DNA from: Mycolicibacterium mageritense
GTDB taxonomy: Bacteria > Actinomycetota > Actinomycetes > Mycobacteriales > Mycobacteriaceae
Assembly (NCBI RefSeq): GCF_010727475.1
Contig: NZ_AP022567.1
Location: 3,720,001-3,784,000 of the forward strand
DNA length: 64,000 nucleotides
Direction of reading: 5' to 3'
How positions within the stretch are numbered: the first letter of the stretch is position 1; each line of letters begins with the position of its first letter. The position numbers were made by a program, and so were the translations under genes. This document shows positions 15,376 through 24,239 of this stretch, piece by piece. The notes beneath the pieces were generated by a model. That model was not told the origin of the DNA, did no database searches, and was given only the letters and a program-made list of their open reading frames with translations.

Positions 15376-16377
15376 ATGACACTGCAATCAGCCGAGAACC
15401 CGCGCAGCTCGTTCGCATTCCGGCCGCATCCGACTTCCGGTCCGCAGCTGGAGGAGGTGCCGGACGTGCGGGCAGTGGAACCGTTGCCGGCCGACGCCGT
15501 CGTGGACCTGACTGCCGCGCGCCGTGACTCGGGTGTCGACGAGGTTTTGGCAGAACTCGATGCCGAGCTCGTGGGGCTCGAATCGGTCAAAACCCGAATC
15601 GCCGAGATCGCCGCGCTTCTACTCGTCGACCGGATGAGGGGCCGCTTTGGAGTCAGTGCGCCGCAGCCCACGTTGCATATGTCCTTCACCGGAAATCCTG
15701 GCACGGGCAAAACCACTGTGGCGATGCGGATGGCTGATCTGTTGCACCGGCTGGGTTACCTGCGGCGTGGACACCTGGTCAGTGTCACGCGCGACGACCT
15801 GGTAGGGGAGTATGTGGGGCATACCGCGCCCAAGACCAAGGACGTCATCAAACGGGCGATGGGCGGCGTGCTTTTCATCGACGAGGCCTACTACCTTTAC
15901 AAAGTCGAGAACGACCGTGACTACGGCGCGGAGGCGATCGAGATCCTGCTCCAGGTCATGGAGAACAATCGGGACGACCTGGTGGTGATCCTGGCCGGCT
16001 ACGCAGGCAAGATGGATCAGTTCTTCTCGGCCAACCCCGGTATGCAGAGCCGTATCGCGCACCACATCACCTTCCCCGACTACACAGTCGCTGAGTTGGA
16101 GGACATTGCGACGTTGATGACCGCCGGGCTGGGCTATCGGTTTTCGGACGAGGCCCGCGAAGTGCTACACCGGTACCTCGAACTACGGATCGACCAGCCG
16201 TGGTTTGCGAATGCGCGCAGCGTGCGCAACGCGTTGGAACGGGCTCGGTTGCGCCATGCGCGACGGCTGCTCGCCGACGGCGGCGAAGTAGACCTGGCGG
16301 CATTGTCCACGATCGAATCAGCCGATATTCTCGCCAGCCGCGTGTTCGCGACTGCGAAGGGATCGGGCGGCCGATGA
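15376..16377 (+). CDS. cbbX: Red-type Rubisco activase CbbX
   Basis: AAA+ ATPase that pulls on the CbbL C-terminus to release inhibitory sugar phosphates. Walker A is GNPGTGKTTVAMRM (about residues 110-123), the pore-loop region is EYVGHTAPKTKDVI, Walker B is VLFIDEAYYLY, and sensor residues lie in ILAGYAGKMDQF. An unusual N-terminal stretch of 50 or so residues, Pro/Ala-rich, precedes the AAA+ domain. The start at 15376 lies four bases after the cbbS stop and gives 333 aa. It overlaps cbbR by four bases. Confidence 0.95.
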   Translation: MTLQSAENPRSSFAFRPHPTSGPQLEEVPDVRAVEPLPADAVVDLTAARRDSGVDEVLAELDAELVGLESVKTRIAEIAALLLVDRMRGRFGVSAPQPTLHMSFTGNPGTGKTTVAMRMADLLHRLGYLRRGHLVSVTRDDLVGEYVGHTAPKTKDVIKRAMGGVLFIDEAYYLYKVENDRDYGAEAIEILLQVMENNRDDLVVILAGYAGKMDQFFSANPGMQSRIAHHITFPDYTVAELEDIATLMTAGLGYRFSDEAREVLHRYLELRIDQPWFANARSVRNALERARLRHARRLLADGGEVDLAALSTIESADILASRVFATAKGSGGR

Positions 16378-17285
16378 CCACCAACGCGCGACTGCGAGCT
16401 CTGGTCGAACTGGCGGATACCGGTTCGGTGCGCGCAGCTGCTGAGCGACTCGTGGTCACCGAATCTTCGATCTCCTCGGCTTTACGCGCATTGAGCAACG
16501 ACATCGGGATCAGCTTGGTCGACCGGCATGGCCGCGGGGTGCGGCTGACTCCTGCCGGCCTGCGTTACGTCGAATACGCGCGGCGGATCCTCGGCTTGCA
16601 CGACGAGGCGATATTGGCTGCCCGCGGAGAGGCCGACCCGGAGAATGGCTCGATCCGGCTGGCTGCGGTCACCTCCGCGGGGGAACTGCTCATCCCCGCC
16701 GCGTTGGCATCGTTCCGTGCCGCGTACCCCGGTGTCGTTCTGCATCTGGAGGTGGCGGCGCGCAGCTTGGTGTGGCCTATGCTGGCCCGCCACGAGGTCG
16801 ATCTCGTTGTGGCGGGACGGCCGCCGGACGAATTGGTCCGGAAAGTGTGGGTGCGCGCCGTCAGCCCGAACGCGCTTGTCGTCGTGGGACCACCCGCGGT
16901 AGCGAAGGGATTCCAGCCCGCCACCGCGACCTGGCTGCTGCGTGAGACCGGATCCGGTACCCGCTCTACGTTGACGGCACTACTTGACGACCTCGATGTC
17001 GCGCCACCTCAATTGGTGCTCGGATCGCACGGCGCGGTGATTGCCGCGGCGGTGGCGGGGCTGGGCGTGACGTTGGTGTCGCGTCAGGCTGTGCAGCGCG
17101 AACTGGCCGCCGGCGCACTCGTCGAACTGCCGGTGCCCGGTACTCCGATAAGCCGGCCATGGCATGTGGTCAGCCAGATCAGTCCGACGATGTCGACCGA
17201 ACTGCTCATCAAGCACCTCTTGTCCCAGCGAGACCTGGGCTGGCGCGATATCAACACCGCCCTCCGGGGAGCCGCTACCGCCTGA
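16374..17285 (+). CDS. cbbR: LysR-family regulator (CbbR type)
   Basis: A 303-aa LysR-type regulator. The N-terminal HTH is RALVELADTGSVRAAAERLVVTESSISSALRAL, at residues 8-40. An effector domain follows from about residue 90 with GSGTRSTLTALL and GLGVTLVSRQAV. CbbR proteins activate cbb genes in response to sugar phosphates or NADPH. It is co-transcribed with cbbLSX rather than divergent from it, which is less usual. The 3' end overlaps the convergent AraC-family gene by 11 bases. Confidence 0.88.
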   Translation: MTTNARLRALVELADTGSVRAAAERLVVTESSISSALRALSNDIGISLVDRHGRGVRLTPAGLRYVEYARRILGLHDEAILAARGEADPENGSIRLAAVTSAGELLIPAALASFRAAYPGVVLHLEVAARSLVWPMLARHEVDLVVAGRPPDELVRKVWVRAVSPNALVVVGPPAVAKGFQPATATWLLRETGSGTRSTLTALLDDLDVAPPQLVLGSHGAVIAAAVAGLGVTLVSRQAVQRELAAGALVELPVPGTPISRPWHVVSQISPTMSTELLIKHLLSQRDLGWRDINTALRGAATA

Positions 17286-18336
17286 GGGTTTCCGACGGGG
17301 CTTCGCCCCAGCGCTTGCGGTACTCCACCGCGAAGCTGCCCAGATGGTTGAACCCCCACCGTTGCGCGACCGCCGTGACGGTGACGCCATCGGATGGGAT
17401 CGCGTCCGTGAGCTCTTCATGCACGCGCTCCAGTCGCCGCTCGCGGACAAAGGTCATCGGAGTCATCGCGAGTTCTTCCCGGAAGCCCTGCTGAATCGAC
17501 CGGATACTCATGTGAACTGCCTTGGCCACCGATTCGATCGTGATGTGTTCTGCCAGGTGATCCTCGATGTAGTTCATCGCGTCCTGCACGACGGCCCGGC
17601 GTTGGTCGGGTTGCGGCGGTTGCACGAATTCGTCGTGGTGACTCGACGGTTGCAGCTGTAGCAAGCTGCTCATCACCAATTCCTCCAGTGCCCCGATACC
17701 TTGTCCACGCTGTACGAGCGACCCGGGATGGAAGACCTCACTGTGGATCAATTGGACCGCCGCGTGCCATCGCATCGCCGCCTCGGTGGCCAGATCGAAC
17801 TCGGGCTCGAACTCCAGCGGTCGTTGCAGGCTGTGGCCGAGTAACCGGGTCAGGTGGGCCAGCATTGCGCGTTCCTCGATACGGATCACCAGGTGCGGTG
17901 AATCGTGCTCGAACGCGACGTGCAGCGATCCATGTGGGCTGGTGACGATTGAGCGGATGGTGTTGGCTTCGAATACCCGGCCGCGATGATGTACCACCGC
18001 AGTGCCATTGGTTGGCATGTGTACAGCAAAGTACGGGCCGAGTTCGGGAATCTCCAAAGCGCACGCGACGTGCAGATCGAGATAGAGCATGCTGACATTG
18101 CGCAACCGGACGCCGTGCATCGTCGCAGCAAACCCGGGCACCTCGTTGGAGCCAACGGTCAGGGTCAGCGGTGCGAGAGCCTTTCCGATGAGTCGCGCCG
18201 CCTCCGCAACGTCTTCTGTGTAGAAGATCTCCTTGTCGGCCAGTGCCGGCGGTACGCCGCGCGACCGGACTTTGCGCCGCACCGGGTTGCTGGTGCGACG
18301 GACGTCGATGTAACCCAACCGGGTCAATCGGGACAT
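17275..18336 (-). CDS. AraC-family transcriptional regulator
   Basis: A 353-aa protein. An AraC-binding-like N-terminal region (about residues 40-220) is followed by a C-terminal double HTH: HITIESVAKAVHMSIRSIQQ, then MTFVRERRLERVHEEL and VTAVAQRWGFNHLGSFAVEYRKRWGE. The ligand is unknown. It lies divergent from hucM, so the 215-base interval is shared, and it may control the huc operon or itself. No strong ribosome binding site is seen before ATG 18336, so the exact start is uncertain. Confidence 0.85.
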   Translation of the reverse strand: MSRLTRLGYIDVRRTSNPVRRKVRSRGVPPALADKEIFYTEDVAEAARLIGKALAPLTLTVGSNEVPGFAATMHGVRLRNVSMLYLDLHVACALEIPELGPYFAVHMPTNGTAVVHHRGRVFEANTIRSIVTSPHGSLHVAFEHDSPHLVIRIEERAMLAHLTRLLGHSLQRPLEFEPEFDLATEAAMRWHAAVQLIHSEVFHPGSLVQRGQGIGALEELVMSSLLQLQPSSHHDEFVQPPQPDQRRAVVQDAMNYIEDHLAEHITIESVAKAVHMSIRSIQQGFREELAMTPMTFVRERRLERVHEELTDAIPSDGVTVTAVAQRWGFNHLGSFAVEYRKRWGEAPSETLRR

Positions 18337-18388
18337 TGCCGCAGCCAGGGACGATGCCGAACCGACAATGTAGGTTCTCCTAAATTAA

Positions 18389-18451
18389 TTGCGGTGAACA
18401 CGCAAGTATCCAATCGGCTGACCGCGCTTCAGCGGGTTCAAGTTTGCGCAA
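18389..18451. promoter_or_regulatory. TTGCG/CGCAA repeats in the araC-huc interval
   Basis: TTGCG (18389-18393) and CGCAA (18401-18405) form an inverted repeat with seven bases between. The same half-sites fuse into the palindrome TTGCGCAA at 18444-18451. A perfect TTGACA -35 hexamer follows at 18454-18459, but no good -10 is seen at normal spacing. These are candidate binding sites for the divergent AraC-family regulator. Confidence 0.4.
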
Positions 18452-18505
18452 TTTTGACAGTCGCTGCGTGAAAACGATAGGCAGGTCGCTGACATCTCGT
18501 TAGAT

Positions 18506-18523
18506 TTGTGACCAGAGCCACAA
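18506..18523. promoter_or_regulatory. CRP/GlxR-like site upstream of hucM
   Basis: TTGTG-N8-CACAA, which reads TGTGA-N6-CCACA against the TGTGA-N6-TCACA consensus of mycobacterial CRP. It ends 28 bases before the hucM ATG and overlaps TAGATT (18501-18506), a TANNNT-type -10. Binding there would be expected to repress a promoter using that -10. Confidence 0.5.
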
Positions 18524-18551
18524 GGTTGTGGATCGCGAACGGGAGGTTTGC

Positions 18552-19100
18552 ATGACCGCAAATGGTCAGATGGTCACCATCTCGCCGGCCAACTACCTAC
18601 GCGAGCGTCTCGACGACCCCGCTGTGGCCGCCTCGCTGAACAGCCTGCTGGACCATGCCGATTTGCTGGCAATTCTGGTCAGTGGCCTGGACGGGATGAT
18701 CCGCCGGGGTGACGAAATCGGCGCATCGCTGTCTTCCGCGGTCGAGGAACTCAAGGGTGGTATGGCTCCCGGGGCGATGCCAGGCATCGAGTCGCTCAAG
18801 AGCGTCGACCTGCATGGTTTGGCCGCCAGTTTGGCCTCGCTGTCGGGCGCTCTGGTCAACGCCACTCCGGCGTTGAACACCGTGCTGGCCTCGCGGTTGA
18901 CCGATCCCGAGGCGGCCGACGTACTGGCCCAACTCGGTCAGGCGCTGGTCGACGGAAAGGCAGCGGCCAAGGCCGACCCGGGTGGGCCGAAGGGCGTCTT
19001 CGGCTTGTGGCGGGTGAGCAAGGACAAGGACATAATCCGGGGACTCGGTTTCATGATCCAGGTGGCCCGCGCATTCGGCAAGAGCCTGGATCAAAAGTAA
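18552..19100 (+). CDS. hucM: Huc hydrogenase stalk subunit HucM (DUF1641-like)
   Basis: A 182-aa protein in the position of MSMEG_2261 of M. smegmatis, which forms the membrane-associated stalk of the Huc oligomer. The middle is Ala/Leu-rich helix (residues about 25-140). The C-terminus KGVFGLWRVSKDKDIIRGLGFM resembles the DUF1641 signature. The start is ATG 18552, with GGGAGG five bases upstream; the in-frame GTG 18528 lacks one. A 103-base gap separates it from hucS. Confidence 0.8.
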   Translation: MTANGQMVTISPANYLRERLDDPAVAASLNSLLDHADLLAILVSGLDGMIRRGDEIGASLSSAVEELKGGMAPGAMPGIESLKSVDLHGLAASLASLSGALVNATPALNTVLASRLTDPEAADVLAQLGQALVDGKAAAKADPGGPKGVFGLWRVSKDKDIIRGLGFMIQVARAFGKSLDQK

Positions 19101-19203
19101 AACAACGGATCGACCCAAAACAGCCCATCAGTAATTCGGTTCACCAATTTCACTCTGGTCATGAAATGGTGATCGTCCGTACATCGCCTCGAGAGGAGTT
19201 CGA

Positions 19204-20175
19204 ATGGCTTCCGTCCTATGGTTCCAAGGAGGTGCATGTAGTGGAAACACCATGTCATTCCTCAATGCGGAGGAACCGAATGTAGTCGACCTGATCGTCG
19301 ATTTCGGTCTCGACCTCCTGTGGCACCCGTCCTTGGGTCTGGAATTGGGAAAGAATGCCCAGAAAGTGTTTTGGGACTGTGCCAGAGGTGAACGGCCGCT
19401 CGATATTTTCGTATTCGAGGGCACGGTGATCGAGGCGCCCAACGGGACCGGACGGATGGACATCTTCGCCGACCGCGCGATGAAGGACTGGGTGACCGAC
19501 CTCGCGGCGGCAGCTCAGATCGTCGTCGCGATCGGTGACTGCGCCTGCTTCGGTGGTATTCCGGCGATGGCTCCCAATCCGTCCGGGTCGACCGGGCTGC
19601 AGTTCCACAAGCGGGACAAGGGCGGCTTTCTGGGCCCGGATTTTCGCTCGAAGATGGGCCTTCCGGTCATCAACATTCCGGGCTGCCCAGCACATCCCGA
19701 CTGGATCACCCAGATCCTCGTCGCGCTCGCATCCGGACGCGCCGGCGATATCACGCTCGACGAATTGCACCGGCCTGAGACCTTCTTCAAGACCTTCACC
19801 CAGACCGGCTGTACCCGTGTGCAGTTCTTCGAGTACAAGCAGTCGACCATGTCGTTCGGTGAAGGCACCCGCACAGGTTGTCTGTTCTACGAATTCGGCT
19901 GTCGTGGGCCGATGACGCATTCCCCGTGCAACCGCATTCTGTGGAACCGCCAGTCGTCGAAGACCAGAGCTGGCATGCCGTGCCTGGGCTGCACCGAGCC
20001 CGAGTTCCCGCACTTCGATCTCGCCCCCGGCACACTGTTCAAGACCCAGAAGGTCAGCGGCATGATCCCCAAGGAGGTGCCGGAGGGCTCTGATCACCTG
20101 ACCTACATGGCCCATGCGGCCGCCGCCAGGATTGCTGCCCCGCAATGGGCCAAGGAAGACATGTTCGTGGTCTAG
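19204..20175 (+). CDS. hucS: [NiFe] hydrogenase small subunit, group 2a
   Basis: Iron-sulfur subunit that carries electrons from the NiFe site. The 323-aa protein has no Tat signal peptide, as expected of cytoplasmic-side group 2a enzymes. Cluster cysteines lie in GGACSGN, GDCACFGG, PGCPAHPDW, QTGCTR, TGCLFYEFGCRG, HSPCNR and MPCLGC. The usual proximal-cluster CxxC is CSGN here, losing one Cys, which matches the proximal [3Fe-4S] cluster reported for M. smegmatis Huc. GAGGAG precedes the ATG. Confidence 0.95.
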   Translation: MASVLWFQGGACSGNTMSFLNAEEPNVVDLIVDFGLDLLWHPSLGLELGKNAQKVFWDCARGERPLDIFVFEGTVIEAPNGTGRMDIFADRAMKDWVTDLAAAAQIVVAIGDCACFGGIPAMAPNPSGSTGLQFHKRDKGGFLGPDFRSKMGLPVINIPGCPAHPDWITQILVALASGRAGDITLDELHRPETFFKTFTQTGCTRVQFFEYKQSTMSFGEGTRTGCLFYEFGCRGPMTHSPCNRILWNRQSSKTRAGMPCLGCTEPEFPHFDLAPGTLFKTQKVSGMIPKEVPEGSDHLTYMAHAAAARIAAPQWAKEDMFVV

Positions 20176-20237
20176 CCGTGGCTAAACATCGTGCAGCCAA
20201 ACCATCAGCCCAGGTTTATCGGAAGGACCCAACAACC

Positions 20238-21845
20238 ATGACCGAACTTGATCTGTTCGTCAGCCCCCTGGGGCGCGTCGAAGGGGATCTCGACGTCCGC
20301 GTCACGATCGAGGATGGCGTCGTCACCTCCGCGTGGACGGAGGCCGCGATGTTCCGCGGCTTCGAAATCATCTTGCAGGGAAAGGATCCGCAGGCCGGTC
20401 TCGTGGTATGCCCGCGAATCTGTGGGATCTGTGGCGGCAGCCACCTCTACAAGTCGGCCTACGCGCTCGACACCGCGTGGCGTACCCACATGCCGCCGAA
20501 TGCGACCCTGGTGCGAAACATCTGCCAGGCCTGCGAGACGCTGCAGTCGATTCCGCGCTATTTCTACGCTCTGTTCGCAATTGACCTGACCAACAAGAAC
20601 TACGCCAAGTCACCGCTCTACGCCGAGTCGGTGCGCCGGTTCGCGCCATATGTAGGCACAAGTTACCAACCGGGCGTTGTGCTGTCGGCCAAACCGGTCG
20701 AGGTGTACGCGATCTTCGGCGGACAATGGCCGCATTCGAGCTTCATGGTGCCCGGAGGTGTCATGTGTGCGCCGACGCTCTCGGACGTCACCCGGTCGAT
20801 CGCGATCCTCGAGCACTGGAAGGACAACTGGTTGGAAAAGCAGTGGCTCGGTTGCTCAATCGAACGCTGGCTGGAGAACAGAACCTGGGAGGACGTCCTG
20901 GCCTGGGTGGACGAGAACGAGGCGCAATACAACAGTGACTGCGGCTTTTTCATCCGGTTCTGTTTGGACGTAGGTCTGGACAAGTATGGACAAGGCGTCG
21001 GGAACTACCTTGCCACCGGAACATACTTCGACCCGTCGCACTATGAGAACCCGACGATCGACGGACGCAACGATGCGCTGATCGGCCGGTCCGGGGTCTT
21101 CGCCGGGGGGCGGTGGCACGGTTTCGATCAGGCCCGGGTTACCGAGGACGTCACGCATTCGTTCTACGAAGGTAATCGACCGCTGCACCCGTTCGAGGGC
21201 GAAACCATCCCCATCGATCCGGAAGTCGGACGGGCTCAAGGCAAGTACAGCTGGGCGAAGTCGCCCCGATACGACGTGCCCGAGCTTGGCCACATCCCGC
21301 TGGAAGCCGGGCCGCTGGCTCGGCGGATCGCTGCGGGGGGTCCGAATCCGTTGCCGCATCAGGACAACGATCCGCTGTTCGTCGACATCTACAACAAGAT
21401 CGGGCCCAGTGTGCTCGTTCGGCAACTCGCACGCATGCACGAGGCGCCGAAGTACTACAAGTGGACTAGGGCCTGGCTCGATGAGCTCGACCTCAAGGAG
21501 AGTTTCTACAGCAAACCGGTTGAGCATGCCGAGGGCATGGGATTCGGCGCCACCGAGGCAGCCCGCGGCGCGTTGGCGGACTGGATCGTCATCGAGGACA
21601 ACAAGATCAAGAACTATCAGGTGATCACGCCGACCGCGTGGAACATCGGCCCTCGCGACGCTGCCGAGTCGCTCGGGCCTATCGAGAAGGCACTGGTCGG
21701 TTCTCCCATCGTCGATGTGGAAGATCCCGTCGAACTGGGTCATGTCGCCCGCAGTTTCGACTCCTGCCTGGTGTGCACAGTGCACGCCTACGACGGAAAA
21801 TCGGGGCGTGAACTGTCCCGGTTTGTGATCAACGGAATGGTGTGA
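20238..21845 (+). CDS. hucL: [NiFe] hydrogenase large subunit, group 2a
   Basis: Catalytic subunit that oxidises H2. The N-terminal L1 motif RICGICGGSH is at about residues 56-65 and the C-terminal L2 motif DSCLVCTVH at about 508-516; together they give the four Cys ligands of the Ni-Fe centre. A 19-residue tail after the L2 His is expected to be removed by the protease encoded next. The ATG at 20238 gives 535 aa; the longer open frame from 20145 runs into hucS. The stop overlaps the protease start (GTGA). Confidence 0.96.
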   Translation: MTELDLFVSPLGRVEGDLDVRVTIEDGVVTSAWTEAAMFRGFEIILQGKDPQAGLVVCPRICGICGGSHLYKSAYALDTAWRTHMPPNATLVRNICQACETLQSIPRYFYALFAIDLTNKNYAKSPLYAESVRRFAPYVGTSYQPGVVLSAKPVEVYAIFGGQWPHSSFMVPGGVMCAPTLSDVTRSIAILEHWKDNWLEKQWLGCSIERWLENRTWEDVLAWVDENEAQYNSDCGFFIRFCLDVGLDKYGQGVGNYLATGTYFDPSHYENPTIDGRNDALIGRSGVFAGGRWHGFDQARVTEDVTHSFYEGNRPLHPFEGETIPIDPEVGRAQGKYSWAKSPRYDVPELGHIPLEAGPLARRIAAGGPNPLPHQDNDPLFVDIYNKIGPSVLVRQLARMHEAPKYYKWTRAWLDELDLKESFYSKPVEHAEGMGFGATEAARGALADWIVIEDNKIKNYQVITPTAWNIGPRDAAESLGPIEKALVGSPIVDVEDPVELGHVARSFDSCLVCTVHAYDGKSGRELSRFVINGMV

Positions 21846-22702
21846 TCCCGACGTCTTCCGATGCGTGCGCCGTCCCGGGTGGTTCCGATGTCGATAACCC
21901 TTCGATCGACATCGAGCCACCCGGGTGCGCGGTCCTGATCGTCGGCTGCGGCAACCTGCTGCGCGGTGACGACGGGGTCGGCCCCATTCTGGTCCGTCAT
22001 CTGTGGGAACGCGGAGTCCCCGATGGAGCTCGCCTGGTCGACGGTGGAACCGCAGGCATGGATGTGGCATTCCAGATGAAGGGTGCCGAGCGTGTTGTCA
22101 TCGTCGACGCTGCCGCCACCGGTGCAGCGCCGGGCACCGTCTACAAGGTGCCCGGTGCCGAGCTGGCCCAGTTACCACCGTTGCAGGGCCTGCACACCCA
22201 TTCATTCCGCTGGGATCACGCAATTGCGTTCGCGCGGTGGGCACTTGGCGACGCGTGCCCCCAGGCCATCACCGTATTCCTGATAGAGGCCCACAATGTG
22301 GCCTTGGGTGCAGATCTCAGTGAGCCCGTCGAGGCGGCGTTGGAGAACGTGATCGGGCTGATCGAAGCTGAGTACCTGTCGGGGCTGAGACCCGAAGGAG
22401 ACGACGGCGCGTTACGGGTGGAGTTCACCGCCGACGGATACGTGCGGCTCGATGTACGGCTTGCGGCCAGCCGGTTCCCATCAGACGCGATCGCGGCGGT
22501 GGTCCGGGGAGCCGATCTGTGGTTGATCCCGCTGCGAGGCCCGCGCAGCGGTGGTTTGCTGCTCAAACAGCGCAATCCGGTGGGTGACCGGACGACGTTG
22601 GTGCGCGAAGTGCTCGACGACCGTATCCCGGTCGGTGTTCGTGCGGCATTCTGGGACGATGACCAAGGGGCACTGCGGATTCCACTGGGACCAGAGTCGT
22701 GA
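21842..22702 (+). CDS. Hydrogenase maturation protease with C-terminal extension
   Basis: Clips the C-terminal tail of HucL after nickel insertion. GNLLRGDDGVGP (about residues 38-49), LVDGGTAGMDV and LHTHSFRWDHA supply the acidic and His nickel-sensing residues of the HycI/HybD family. The family is usually about 150-170 aa, but this protein is 286 aa. The extra 110 or so residues (from about 175) have RVEFTADGYVRLDVRL and LWLIPLRGPRSGGLLLKQRN and no function I recognise. Transcription is continuous with hucL. Confidence 0.88.
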   Translation: MIPTSSDACAVPGGSDVDNPSIDIEPPGCAVLIVGCGNLLRGDDGVGPILVRHLWERGVPDGARLVDGGTAGMDVAFQMKGAERVVIVDAAATGAAPGTVYKVPGAELAQLPPLQGLHTHSFRWDHAIAFARWALGDACPQAITVFLIEAHNVALGADLSEPVEAALENVIGLIEAEYLSGLRPEGDDGALRVEFTADGYVRLDVRLAASRFPSDAIAAVVRGADLWLIPLRGPRSGGLLLKQRNPVGDRTTLVREVLDDRIPVGVRAAFWDDDQGALRIPLGPES

Positions 22703-22959
22703 CCGCGATGACTGAGCAGCGCCCGGACCGCCCGAAGACGACACCACGGTCCACCGGTCGTACCGAGGACGCCCTCGACGTGGAGACCGTGGTGGTCGAG
22801 GACCGCGGTCAATGGGCGGTCGAGGTCGTGGTGGTCTTTCCGGACGGTGTGGTGCGCAACCGGGTCGACATCTGTCGGACCAAGGCCAGGGCGGAATTGG
22901 CCGCCAGCCTGATCAAGCGCGCTGCCGAGCGAGATTTGCGAGGATTCCTCAATGACTGA
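22699..22959 (+). CDS. Small conserved huc-cluster protein
   Basis: An 86-aa protein whose start (GTG 22699, or ATG 22708) overlaps the protease stop and whose end overlaps the TPR gene. The first 25 residues are polar and Pro/Arg-rich; the rest is a compact beta-rich segment (VETVVVEDRGQWAVEVVVVF) followed by an amphipathic helix (ARAELAASLIKRAAERDL). I do not recognise a family. A gene of similar size sits at this place in the M. smegmatis huc cluster, so a role in assembly is likely. Confidence 0.75.
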   Translation: MTAMTEQRPDRPKTTPRSTGRTEDALDVETVVVEDRGQWAVEVVVVFPDGVVRNRVDICRTKARAELAASLIKRAAERDLRGFLND

Positions 22960-24226
22960 CGTCGTGACGACACCGTTCGCAACCGCCAAGCCCGTAGAGG
23001 TGCGTGCGGTGCGCCCGCAGCCACTGGGTGCATTCCCACTTCCCTTGGGCTACATGCTGATTCCAGACGGAGATGGCAGTGACGCAGTACGTGCTGAGCT
23101 GCTCGCCGGCCGTGTCCCACAATCGTGGCCCCCGCAGATGCGCCCGCACGAACTGGCCTTGGCCGGTGACCGTACGGCGGCGCTTGCTGCGTTGACCGAC
23201 GAGCAGGACGACGTCGTGGCGCGGTACAACCGGTTCGTACTCGATCCCGACTCCACCGACCCCGACAGTTTGCGTGCGGTGCTCGGGGAATTTGCGGTGC
23301 TGGTCGACTTGGTGCTGTTCGTCGTCGGGCGCGCCGACACCATGCCCGACGTCAGCGCCCTCGATGGTGAACTTGCCGCGGCCGTACTGGCGTGCCAGGC
23401 AAGCGCTACCCTCGACGGCGGGGATTCGGCGGCGGCGATTGCGCTGCTCGATCAGGCTATGGCGGAGGCCGCACCGGTATCGGCGCCGTTGCAGGGCATG
23501 CTGGGTTCGGCTGCGGGCTCGATATGCCGGGATGTCGGCGATCCGAGTGCACGTCAGCGGCTGGAGCAGGCGGTGCGGCACCTGGATGGGGCCGAGGGTC
23601 TGCGGGTGGAGCGCGCCGAGCTGCATCTGACCCTCGGGGGCCTGCTGCATGAACAGGCCCAGGACCGACCGGAATTACTGCCGAGCGCGATACCGCATTA
23701 CCACTCGGCGTTGCAGTTGGTGCTGCGCGACGAGGCGCCTCTGCTGTGGGCCGCTGCGCACGCCAACCTTGCCACGGCGTATCTGACCATGCCCATGGTG
23801 GAGGCGTCCGGTCAGCTGCGGCTCGGTGTTGCGGCACAGTCACTGCGCTCGGCGCTGACCGTGTACACCAAAGAAGACCATCCCGAGCAGTGGGCGAGTG
23901 TGCAACTGAACCTTGCCAACTCACTCGTATACACCCCGTCCAGGCATCAGGCCGACAACTTGGTCGAGGCCGTCGAACTCTACGAGGCGGTGCTGCAGTC
24001 GCGCGATCGTGACACCGATCCGGTCGGCCGGGCCAGAGTGCTGGCCAATCAGGGTAATGCCCTGGCCCACCTCGGCGTCTTCGATCAGGCCAGGGCCAAG
24101 TTGTACGACGCACGATTCTTGTTCGAGGAGGCCGGTGACCACGAGTCGGTGCGGGCTGTGCGCGGTGTGCTCGACGAGATCTCGCGGCAACGGGCACTGA
24201 CCCGGAACGAAACCGAGCCCGGCTAG
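22952..24226 (+). CDS. TPR-repeat protein of the huc operon
   Basis: A 424-aa cytoplasmic protein made largely of helical repeats. Tetratricopeptide-like units are seen from about residue 180 onward, including LLWAAAHANLATAYLTMP, WASVQLNLANSLVYTP and RARVLANQGNALAHLGVFDQA. The N-terminal 160 residues are not repeat-like. The likely role is a scaffold or chaperone in hydrogenase assembly or electron transfer. It overlaps the preceding gene by eight bases and precedes hucE by 13. Confidence 0.82.
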   Translation: MTDVVTTPFATAKPVEVRAVRPQPLGAFPLPLGYMLIPDGDGSDAVRAELLAGRVPQSWPPQMRPHELALAGDRTAALAALTDEQDDVVARYNRFVLDPDSTDPDSLRAVLGEFAVLVDLVLFVVGRADTMPDVSALDGELAAAVLACQASATLDGGDSAAAIALLDQAMAEAAPVSAPLQGMLGSAAGSICRDVGDPSARQRLEQAVRHLDGAEGLRVERAELHLTLGGLLHEQAQDRPELLPSAIPHYHSALQLVLRDEAPLLWAAAHANLATAYLTMPMVEASGQLRLGVAAQSLRSALTVYTKEDHPEQWASVQLNLANSLVYTPSRHQADNLVEAVELYEAVLQSRDRDTDPVGRARVLANQGNALAHLGVFDQARAKLYDARFLFEEAGDHESVRAVRGVLDEISRQRALTRNETEPG

Positions 24227-24239
24227 GAAGGAGCGGCAC

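Noticed and set aside
20856..22070. 404-aa minus-strand frame opposite hucL
   Set aside because: Antisense to a gene with complete hydrogenase motifs; no domain recognised.
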